NCBI RefSeq assembly: GCF_036226685.1
Contig: NZ_CP109009.1
Location: 372,001 to 436,000 of the forward strand
Origin: Streptomyces sp. NBC_00690
GTDB taxonomy: Bacteria; Actinomycetota; Actinomycetes; Streptomycetales; Streptomycetaceae
Reading direction: 5' to 3'
Length of the DNA stretch: 64,000 nucleotides
Shown here: positions 25,825-35,400 of the stretch, one piece after another
Numbering within the stretch: position 1 is the first letter of the stretch
How the letters are laid out: each line of letters begins with the position of its first letter
Made by a program: the position numbers and the translations under genes
Notes under the pieces: model-generated
Told to the model about the DNA's origin: nothing
Seen by the model: only the letters and a program-made list of their open reading frames with translations
The model's database searches: none

Positions 25825-26916
25825 GTGCGCGCCACCGCCGCTCTGTTGGAGCAGCCCGGACAGCCGTTCGTCCTGACCGAAGTGGACCTGGACGATCCCC
25901 GCCCGGACGAGGTGCTCGTCCGCGTCGCCGCGGTCGGCATCTGCGGCACCGACCTTGAGTTCGCCGGCTTCTTCCCCACACCGGCACTGCTCGGGCACGA
26001 GGGGGCGGGCGTCGTGGAGAAGGTCGGCGCACACGTCACCTCCGTACGCCCGGGTGACCACGTCGCCATGTCCTTCACTTCCTGCGGTACGTGCGCCCTG
26101 TGCCGCACGGGCTCACCCGCCTACTGCCGCAGCTTCGACGCGGTGAACTTCTCCGGCCGCCGCCCTGACGGCTCCACCGCGGTGACCCACGAGGGGCGGG
26201 AGGTCAACGCCCACTTCCTCGGCCAGTCGTCGTTCGCCAGCCATGTCGTCGCACCGGAGCGGGCGGTCGTCAAGATGGACCCGTCCTGGGACCTGCTGCG
26301 GGCCGGCCCCTTCGGCTGCGGCTTCCAGACCGGGGCCGGTGGTGTGCTCAATGTGCTTCAACCCCGCCCGGGCTCGTCGATAGCGATCTTCGGGGCAGGG
26401 GCCGTCGGTGTGGCCGCCATCATCGCCGCTGCACTGAGCAGCTGCAAGGTGATCGCGGCCGTCGATGTGAACCCGGCCAAGCTGGAGGCGGCCCGTGGCT
26501 ACGGAGCAACCCACACCATCGACTCAATCGACTCATCGGCCGGGGGGACTGCCGAGCAACTGACGGCCCTGGTCCCCGAGGGGTTCGACTTCGTGATCGA
26601 CACGACCGGGCACGAGAAGGTCCTGCGCACGGCGGTGGAGGCTCTCGGGCCGCTCGGTCGCGCCGGTGTCATCGGCGTCGGCCCGAGCGAGTCGATGAGC
26701 TTCGACTGGCGCAGCATCCTCAACGGACGCACGGTCACCGGCATCGTCGCCGGGTCCAGCGTGCCGCAACTCTTCCTGCCGCAACTGCTGGAGCTCAACG
26801 CCGAGGGCCGGTTCCCGGTCGAGAAGATGATCAGCTACTTCCCGTTCGAGCAGATCAACGAGGCCGTCGCGGCGGTCCGGTCCGGCACGGTCGGCAAAGC
26901 CGTACTGACCTTCTGA
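25825..26916 (+). CDS. Zinc-dependent alcohol dehydrogenase (aryl/geraniol type)
   Basis: The 363-aa protein has catalytic-zinc ligands in GICGTD and GHEGAG and a Cys in GPFGCGFQTGAG, structural-zinc cysteines SCGTCALCRTGSPAYC, and an NAD motif FGAGAVGVAAI. The GFQTGAG turn is typical of benzyl/aryl-alcohol dehydrogenases, which make the aldehyde that the divergent ALDH can oxidise. GTG 25825 has GAGGAGG six bases upstream. It probably shares the site-3 operator with the ALDH gene. Confidence 0.93.
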   Translation: MRATAALLEQPGQPFVLTEVDLDDPRPDEVLVRVAAVGICGTDLEFAGFFPTPALLGHEGAGVVEKVGAHVTSVRPGDHVAMSFTSCGTCALCRTGSPAYCRSFDAVNFSGRRPDGSTAVTHEGREVNAHFLGQSSFASHVVAPERAVVKMDPSWDLLRAGPFGCGFQTGAGGVLNVLQPRPGSSIAIFGAGAVGVAAIIAAALSSCKVIAAVDVNPAKLEAARGYGATHTIDSIDSSAGGTAEQLTALVPEGFDFVIDTTGHEKVLRTAVEALGPLGRAGVIGVGPSESMSFDWRSILNGRTVTGIVAGSSVPQLFLPQLLELNAEGRFPVEKMISYFPFEQINEAVAAVRSGTVGKAVLTF

Positions 26917-26934
26917 ACATTTGCCCGTAAAACG

Positions 26935-26963
26935 TTGTCAAGCTCAGCGGCACACCTTAGGGT
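26935..26963 (+). promoter_or_regulatory. Predicted promoter of the P450 gene
   Basis: TTGTCA (26935-26940), exactly 17 bp, then TAGGGT (26958-26963). It lies 85 bp upstream of the P450 start and 19 bp after the ADH stop. The regulon motif is not seen here. Confidence 0.5.
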
Positions 26964-27047
26964 GACCGACGCCGATGAGGCCGTTGACATCCGGTGGCGC
27001 GGCCGGACAACACCGCGCACAGTCCCGAGCACGTGGAGCGTGCCACC

Positions 27048-29249
27048 ATGTCTGCCGACATCGACTTCGACCACCACTCCGAAGAGGCCAACGCCGATCC
27101 GGTCGCCTACTACGCGGGCTTCCGTGAGAGCTGCCCGGTGGGCCGCTCGACATCCCACGGCGGCTTCCACTACACGACCCGGTACGCCGACGTGGCGCGC
27201 ATCGCCCGCGACGACGCAACGTTCTCCTCAGCCCGCAGCGACCATGGCGGGCAGGGGGTCGGCATCGTCATCCCCAAAGGACCGGGGCTCGAACAGTATC
27301 CGATCGAGCTCGACCCACCGCGTGCGACCGAGTACCGGCAACTGATCAACCCGTTGCTGACCCCGGAGGCGGTCGAGCAGCTGGTACCCATGATCGAGCG
27401 CCATGCCGCCCGTGTCGTGGACGATTTCATCGAGCTCGGCTCCTGCGACTTCGTCCGCGACCTCACCAACCCACTGCCGGCGGCGGTCACCCTGGACTGG
27501 TTGGGCTTCCCCGAGGAGGACTGGGCGAAGCTGGCCGGGCCGATCCACGACATCTTCGCGGCACCGGCCGGCAGCGAGCGCGCCGTGCGTGGGGCCGCGG
27601 GGCTGGCCTACATGGACCAGCGCATCCGTGAGTTGATCGCCGAGCGTCGCCATTCACCCCGCGCCGATGCTGTCAGCACGCTGGTGTCCGGCCGGCGCGC
27701 CGACGGCAGCGAGTTCGACGAGGACGAACTGGTGTCGGTGATCGGCCTGCTCATCGCAGGCGGCGTCGATACGACGACGTCCCTGACGGGGTCGACGCTC
27801 GTCCACCTCGCCCGCCACCCCGAGCAGCTCCAGCGGCTGATCGACTCCCCCGATCTACTGGACGGAGCGACCGAGGAGTTCCTCCGCGCGTTCGCCCCTT
27901 CGCAGTCGATGGCACGCACCGTCACCGGGGACGTGGAGGTCGGCGGCTGCCCGATGCAGGCGGGCGACCGGGTGCTCATCCCCTGGGTCGCCGCGAACCA
28001 CGACCCCGCGGTGTTCCCCGAGCCCGAGCTGGTTCGGCTCGACCGCGACGCCAGTCGGCACCTCAGCTTCGGGATCGGTTCGCACCGGTGCGCCGGCGCC
28101 CACCTCGCCCGAGCCATGTTCCGCGCGATGATGATGCAGGTCCTGACCCGGCTGCCCGACTACCGGGTGATCGAGGAGGGACTCGTTGCCTACCCGACGC
28201 GCGGCAACCAGTCCGGCTGGGATGCGGCCCCTGCGGTCTTCACGCCCGGCCCCCGGGCGGCAGCGACGACGGGCACGGTACGCGCGCTGAACACACCCAC
28301 CCCACTTCAGGTGACGGACGTGCACGCTGCGGCCGATGGCGTCATCGCCGTCGGCCTCGGGCTCCCGGACGGAGTCGAGCTCCCCCCGTGGCGGCCCGGC
28401 GCACACATCGAGTTGCGTCTGCCCTCGGGCCGACTGCGTCAGTACTCCCTGTGCGGTGACCCGGCCGATGCCACGAAGTGGCGCATCGGCGTTCTGCGAG
28501 AGCCTGTGGGTCGGGGCGGTTCCACCGAACTCCATGAGCTCGCCCGCCCCGGTGCAACGTTCGCGGTACGCGGGCCGCGCAACCACTTCCGGCTCGCGGA
28601 GGCCCCGTCCTATCTGTTCCTCGCCGGCGGCATCGGGGTCACACCGATCCTCGCCATGGTCCGGGATGCGGCAGGACGCGGCACTCCTTTCACCGTCGTG
28701 TACGGCGGACGCACCCGCTCGACGATGGCGTTCGCCGACGAACTCGCCGCACTGGCCGGCGATGCGCTCACCCTGCTCCCCCAGGACGAGGCGGGCCTGC
28801 CGGACCTCCCCCGGCTGCTGGGCGAGTTGGACGCACACACCGCCGTGTACGCATGCGGGCCGCCGCCGATGCTGGCGGCAGTCGAGCGTGAGTGCGCCCG
28901 GCTGGATCTCAGCGACCGGCTGCACCTGGAGCGCTTCGCCGCCGGCGACGACCTGGAAACGGCGTTCGACGCCGCGGAGAACCGGAGCTTCGAGGTGCAG
29001 CTCGCGCGTACCGGAGCCACGCTCACCGTGCCTCCCGACCGCCGTCTCATCGAGGTCCTGCGCGAGGCTGTGACCGGTCTGTCCTACGACTGCGAGAAGG
29101 GCTACTGCGGAGCCTGCGAGACACGTGTTCTCGCCGGTACGCCGGAGCATCGGGATTCGGTGCTCAGCGACGAGGAACGCCTTGCCGGGCGCACAATGAT
29201 GATCTGCGTCGGGCGCTGCGAGAGCGATCGACTCGTCCTGGACCTCTGA
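27048..29249 (+). CDS. Self-sufficient cytochrome P450 (P450-reductase fusion)
   Basis: The 733-aa fusion has a P450 domain at about 1-405: I-helix GLLIAGGVDTTTS, haem-binding FGIGSHRCAGAHLAR with Cys348. A phthalate-dioxygenase-reductase-type module follows: flavin segment RQYSLCGDP, NAD segment LFLAGGIGVTPILAMV, and a C-terminal plant-type [2Fe-2S] site CEKGYCGAC with the fourth Cys in MICVGRC. This order (haem, flavin, NAD, 2Fe-2S) matches the class VII/CYP116B-like group, which oxidises aromatic ethers, alkyl groups and terpenes using one polypeptide. ATG 27048 has GGAG nine bases upstream. With the ADH and ALDH genes it could turn a methyl or ether group into alcohol, aldehyde and acid. 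Confidence 0.92.
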   Translation: MSADIDFDHHSEEANADPVAYYAGFRESCPVGRSTSHGGFHYTTRYADVARIARDDATFSSARSDHGGQGVGIVIPKGPGLEQYPIELDPPRATEYRQLINPLLTPEAVEQLVPMIERHAARVVDDFIELGSCDFVRDLTNPLPAAVTLDWLGFPEEDWAKLAGPIHDIFAAPAGSERAVRGAAGLAYMDQRIRELIAERRHSPRADAVSTLVSGRRADGSEFDEDELVSVIGLLIAGGVDTTTSLTGSTLVHLARHPEQLQRLIDSPDLLDGATEEFLRAFAPSQSMARTVTGDVEVGGCPMQAGDRVLIPWVAANHDPAVFPEPELVRLDRDASRHLSFGIGSHRCAGAHLARAMFRAMMMQVLTRLPDYRVIEEGLVAYPTRGNQSGWDAAPAVFTPGPRAAATTGTVRALNTPTPLQVTDVHAAADGVIAVGLGLPDGVELPPWRPGAHIELRLPSGRLRQYSLCGDPADATKWRIGVLREPVGRGGSTELHELARPGATFAVRGPRNHFRLAEAPSYLFLAGGIGVTPILAMVRDAAGRGTPFTVVYGGRTRSTMAFADELAALAGDALTLLPQDEAGLPDLPRLLGELDAHTAVYACGPPPMLAAVERECARLDLSDRLHLERFAAGDDLETAFDAAENRSFEVQLARTGATLTVPPDRRLIEVLREAVTGLSYDCEKGYCGACETRVLAGTPEHRDSVLSDEERLAGRTMMICVGRCESDRLVLDL

Positions 29250-29258
29250 GCCCGCTCG

Positions 29259-29283
29259 GGCCGACGGGGCACGTCCGTCGGCC
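29259..29283. terminator. Hairpin between convergent P450 and TcA genes
   Basis: GGCCGACGG (29259-29267) pairs with CCGTCGGCC (29275-29283) around a 7-base loop, 10 bp after the P450 stop. Confidence 0.6.
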
Positions 29284-29446
29284 GCCCCATGACAGGGTCG
29301 GCGGCACGGTGGGCGTGAGGCTCCACGTCGTCCAGCGCGGATCTTGGCCATGCGAGCAAGGCCGAACCCGGAACAGTCGGCCCACCGAGGCGATCGCTCC
29401 CCCGCGGGCCGACTGCTCACCGCTCCCACCACACCTTCGCCCTGCC

Positions 29447-32400
29447 TCAGCAGACCTCGTAGCCGCAGAGCAGAAGGATGCGCGTCACCTCCGGCAGCCG
29501 GTCCGGGAAGGTGAAGGAGCCCAAGTGGCGCTCTTGTGCACGGGAGAGGTGCCGGCCGAGGGCGGGGTCCCGAAGCACACCGTGGAAGAGGCCGGGTCGG
29601 TCGACGGACGCCACACAACGCACCTCCGTCGGAGGGCACCGGTCAGTGGACGAACGCCCGTGGTCCGAGGCCGCCCTGAAGTGCAGGAGATGGTGCTCTG
29701 CGGGGTTGGTAGCTCCGACGGTCTCGAAGAAGATCTCCACGCTGGTGAGCCGTACATCGCGACCGCCTGGCAGGAACGGAAACATGCTCCGCCCCAGCCG
29801 TAGGGCCAACTCCCGCCCGACCGGACCGTGCCGATCGCCGGGCCCGTGCCGGTCGTCAGGCCCCTGATGATCACCCGGGCCGCCGTCAGCACCGGCGGGA
29901 CCGGACCACTGGTGGTGCTCACCACGGCGACCGGACCGGAAGTCCTGCCAGGCCGCCGTCATGTCGTAACGCACATCGAAGTACCGCACCCCCGACCCCG
30001 GCAACCGGCGTCGGGAACTCTCCTCCGCGGCGCTGCGCAGCACGTCCCCACCCTCCCTCGCCGTGTAGTTCAGATGCAGCACCACATCGGACACCGTGTC
30101 GAGGTCGAACCGGTTGTTCTCGGGCCGCATGTCGATCCGCCATCGGCTCAACGCTCCCCGGAACTCGAACGGCAGCCTTCGCTCGTCCCTGAAGTTCAAC
30201 TCGAACATGCCCGTGTCGTTCTGACCGGTCGAGGTGGCGATCGCTTCCGTGGCCACGTACTCATTGACGATGCGCGGATCGTCCGGCAACGCCGGGTACC
30301 CGTTGTTCGGCTCACCGCCGGGGCAGCACCCCGTCGCGGGTGCGGTCAGTGCAGGACTGATCCGCGTGCGGCTGCTGAGCAGGGTCAGACGGCAGTGCAC
30401 CCCCGCATACGGTCCGACGACACAGGGGATCGTGAGGGCAACGCTCTTGATGCGTCGTAGATAGTGTCCGTGGTCCTGGTCGAACATCCACTCGTCCAGC
30501 TCGATCTCACAACTGCCCGTTGCCTGGAGCAGCAGGAACTGCAACGGAAAGTCGCGGCGGAGCGAGAAGTGCTTGGTGAGTTCGTACTCGCGCTGGTTCG
30601 CGTCCAGATACGCGTGTTCCATCCGGCGCAGCGCGAGTTGCAGCCGCTCCCCCACGAGCAGGCTCTCCCGCAGCTCAGCGGTCCGTTCCCTGGGCAGGAA
30701 GTCGCGTGCGGTGTGGCCATGTTCGACGTTGAAGGCTCGTTGGGCCTGCTGGGCCACCTGGAAGGCGAGTTCTGACATCCGGTGGTGGAGGGCAGCGGTC
30801 TCCTGTTGCAGGTGGAGATAGAGCTCATGGCTGGTGAACTTGGACCTCAGATAGTCCCGCACCTCCGCCGAGTGTTCCAACTGCCTTTGATGGCTGTTGA
30901 GTTCATGCAGGGCGATGTCCCGGCGACGTTCGCCGGACAGGATCTGCCGCTCGACCTGTTCGAGTTCAATGTCGAGGACCTCGACCTGGTGACGCCACTC
31001 CTCCTCCCTGCGCTCCCAGCCCGACTGCGTCAGCCGGAGTCCTGCCGTGGTGCTCGCGATGTCGGCAAGCCCGTTGGTGATCCGGGCCGCTGCGGAGAAC
31101 ACCCCGCCGAGCTTGGATCCGACCGGGGGTTGGATCTGGTTGCACGGGAACCCGACGAACATGTCCGGGATCAGACTCATGACCTGGGCGATGCCCTCGG
31201 TCACATTGCTCGCCGTGCGCAGGGCCATCCCGGTACCGGTCAGGTTCTCGTGTTCGATCTCCTTGCTGATCAGCCCGTTCTGGATGAGCAAGGCGTAGTA
31301 GTTCCGTCGTGTCTGGGTGATCTCCTTGGTCTTGCGCAGGGCTTGCACCTGCCAGTCGGCTTCGCGCCACTGGTTCTGGCGGACCTGTGTCGCCAGGCTC
31401 AGCAGTTGGGTTTCCTGGGTGGCGCGCAGTGACACGAGGTACTCCGCATCGCCCTTCTCATGGGCGGCGAGCAGTGCGGCGCCCAGGGCCCTTACCTCTC
31501 CGGCGAGTTCGACGGCCTTCTGTACGAGGAAGACGAAGCGATACGGACTGTGGGGTGCGCAACGGTCGATGACGTCCGGGCAGGGCCGTCCGTCCTGCGG
31601 ATGGCCCGTCCCCCAGTACGGCATGTCCCGCTCGGGGTCGCCATTGTGGAGCCGGGCGGCATTCAGACAGGACTCGATCAGTGCCAGCCGGTCGGCGCCC
31701 CGATCGTAGAGGGCGAGCAGGCGGGGGTTGATCGGCGCGGCGAGCGGGATGAACCTGTCGACGGTCGGGGTCCGCGCGGGTGATCGCGCCGGCAGGGTGC
31801 GTGGCCGACGGCCGAGCAGCCGGGCGGCGGTGTCGAAGATCAGTCGTGCGTGCTCGAAGGATTCGGGGGTGTTGCGGGCGAGTTCGGCGTCGCCCCACTG
31901 GAGCAGGGTCTCCGTGTAGTGAAGGGTGATCGAACGCCGTCGGGCGCGCCGGGCGGTCCCCTCGGGTTCCGGCTCGCCCCACCAGCGGGCGTCGGATGAC
32001 AGCGGCGAGAAGGCCAGGTCGTACCAGGCGAGCGCGGCCTCGTACCGGCAGTGGGTGCGCAGCACGCCCGCAGTGGCTACGGCAATGGCGTACGGGGATG
32101 AGGGGACGGGCGGTGCGCCCGGCCGGTGGTAGCCGAAGTAGGGGTACGCGGGAAGGGCTCCCGGGTAGCCGTCGTCCGGGTCAGGTGGTCCGACCGGGTC
32201 GACGACGAGTGGCAGGGCGAAGGCTTCGTCGGTCGGCAGGTCGTAGCGGAAGCCGGTCTGGGCCAGCGGGTGGTGCGGTGGGGCGACGCCGGAGACGATG
32301 CGGAACAGCAGCGAGTCCGCGGTCCGGCCGAGGAACTCCAGGTCGCCGCCGCCGTCCGCGACCCGAATCGCTTCGGCGGATCGGCGCGGCTGGGTGAACT

Positions 32401-35400
32401 GCCCGTTGTGCACTCGGCACCAGGCGAGCCACACCGTGCGTTCGGCGTCCCAGTGCAACAGTCGTGGCACGGCGGACGCGGTGTGCCAGTCCCAATCGGC
32501 CTGCTGGTCCTGTTCCTCGTGCTGTCGGGCGTCGACGGTCCAGAAGTAGTACTCGTCGATGACCGGCGGATGCGGACTGCCGCAGTCGCAGGCGCAGCGG
32601 GCGGCGTCCATGACATCGAAGGCGTCGGGATCACCGTCCGCACGGGGTGTGAAGCGGGTGGAAGCGGGGGGTTCGGCTGCTGCGGCGACCCGGACGAAGC
32701 GGGTGCCGAGGCGGATCGCGGCCTCGATCCAGAGCGGGAAGGCGAGGGTCCCGGTGGAAAGCCCTTCGTCCTGGTCGGTGCGGGACTCGACGGTGCGGGA
32801 CTGGTCCGTGCGGGGTTGGTCCGTACGGGACTCGACGGTGTGGGGTGAGGAAGGCAGCGCCCGTGCGGAGAGCCATGAGGGTGTGGCGTGCCGCTCGGGG
32901 GTGCCGAGGAGGTCGTATCCCTCGCGGGCGGGGCTGATGGACGCGATGCCCGCGGGTTCACCGGCTTGGAGCGGGGTCAGCCCCGGATGACCGGGCGGGC
33001 GCGGGCCCGGCCAGTGCTCCAGGCCACCGGGGACGGCGACGGTGAGAGCGGACCGGCGTAGCTCGTCCGTCAGGAAACGGAATGCCTCACTACGGTGTGC
33101 GTGCTCGAACTCGTCCCAGTCGATCCAGTTCTCCCGGTGGACCTGTCGACCGGTGTATGCGGCCCAGAGTGCGAAGTTCGCGAAACTCCGCTCCCACAGC
33201 CGTCGAAAGGCCGGGGTCGCCGTGAACCTCGGTTCCAGCCCCAGGAGGGCTCGGCGGACGAAGAGTTGTACGGCGCCGATGGCCTCCTCGATACGGGATG
33301 CACGTCGACACAACCCGGTGGAGACGTCGATCAGCAGTACCTCGGCGAGCCTGCCGGGTTCGGCGACGGTGGTGCCGTCCGGGGCTCGCACCCGATCCAT
33401 CGTGCACAGATGGGAGGCGAGTGCGGTTCTGGCGCGTTCGCGCAGCCCGTCGTTGAGGTGTTGGACATCGGCGTGCCGCAGGGGCTCCCCGTTCTCAATG
33501 CAACCGTCCCGGACGAACCGGGTGAGATTCCGGTTGCCGCTCTCGCTCTCCCCTGCGGCCGTCCCTCCTGGATCGACTGCTGCCCATAGGTCAGGGCGGG
33601 CCGTCCGGATGTCGTCGACGAGGAAGTTCCGGCGCACGGCGCGCACCCATCGATCGGCGTGGAAGACGCGTACCGTCCAGCGTTCGTCCAGTAGGTCGAG
33701 GCCGGTGACCGCATGGCCGTCGTGGAAGCGCAGGACGAGCCGGGTGTGCAGGAGATCGACGCCCATGTGCCGCAGCAGATGGGCGGGGTCGTCGGGGTGG
33801 TTCTCGGCTGCTTCGTGGAAGAGCAGCCACAGCGGGTCTTCGGGCGCCCGTCGGGTGGCCCGGCGTACGGCGGTGTAGTCGAAGATCCGTTCCCACCAGT
33901 CGAACAGCGCCTGTTGACGGCGGGGGGTCGGCCTGGCCCTGCGGTCCTGGCCCGGCGTCGGCGGATGGTAGTTGTCCTTCACCGGCAGGAGGTTGACGTC
34001 GAAGTGTGCTTGGTGGATGGCAAAGCCTGCGCCGCGGCGGTAGGAGGACCGTCCGCTGAACTCGACGGGATGGGCGAGCAGATAGCCGATCTCGGACTGT
34101 CCGTCGTCGGCCACCGGGTCGTCACGGAGCCCGAAGCGTTGGGCGAACAGCAGTGCCTTGAAGGCACGCTGATAGGTGCGCCGAACATCGCGCAGAGTGC
34201 TGGTGAACCGTAGCCGCAGCAGATCGCCCGCCGCTCCCCGGGCCCGCAGTCCATCGCTGAGGGGCTGGTCCTTGCGGTCGCGGAAGAGTCGCTCGTACGG
34301 GATCGTCACCGGCTGCCCCGCGCTGTCGGGTCCCGCGTACTTGATTTCGAAGCCGCCGACGATCGGGCAGACGTCGTCGGGGCTGTCAAACTCCGGAGCC
34401 GGCTGGATCAGTTCCACGGTGAGTTGGTGGACGCCTCTGCGCAGGTTCAGCGGTCCTGAACAGTGGGCGGGTGCGGTCTCGTCTGGCCAGCGATGGCTGA
34501 GGAGGACCCAACTGCGCTGGCCTCGCCGCAGGGTCACCCGCCAGCGCTTGCCCTGTGCGGCCCGTGCGTCAGGTGGCTGCCCCTGCGGGGTGGGCGCCCC
34601 GGCGAGGAAGTCGTACGGGCCCTCCGCGTCGACCAGGAGTTGTCCGGTCCACCGGGCGGTGTAGCCCTGAGCGCCACCGAGCGGCCGTCCGTCCGGGTTG
34701 GCGAGGGCGAAGCCGTTGCGGACCCGGACGAAGCGCTCCTGCCCCTCGGTCAGGGTGAGCCCGAGGGAGGGGAGCACGGTGGGAATCTGCACATGGGCGG
34801 CGTTCGCGGCATCGTGGGGCGAGGTGAAAGCGGACAGGGGTCCCCTGGTCTCGCGCCAGATCAAGGATGCGCAGTCCGGGGTGAGCTCGCCCAGGAGACC
34901 GGTGCCGGTGAGTCCGAGGAGGGCTGCGAATGCACCGCCCGACGGCCGATCGGGCCAGGTGACAGCTGGCGGTGCCCCGGAGTCCGACTCCCAGGGGCCC
35001 ACGGCCCGGTTCTCATCGGCGAACAGTTGGCGCAACAGGGTCCACGCGAGGCCGTCGCCTTCGCCGCTGCCGTCCCCGGTGCGTCCGACGGTGTGACCGG
35101 AGCCGGTGCGGGCGCGGACATGGCGGCTCAGATGGTCCGCGATGGCCGCACAGCGAGCGTGGAACCGGGCGAACTCGGCCTGGAACCAGGCCCAGCGGCG
35201 CTCCTCGTCCTCTTCCTGGAGAAGTCGTTCCTCGGCCTCGGCCGGGTTGCCGAAGACGAGGGCGAAGGGGGTGAGGTCGGCTCGGGGCCGGAAGTACAGC
35301 TCTTGGACGGCGGTCTGTTCGCCGGGCTTCAGCTGTCGGATGCGGCTGAGTTTGGCGATCACCGCCTGATCGGTCAGCGGGATCCGTGTCCACAGCTGTT

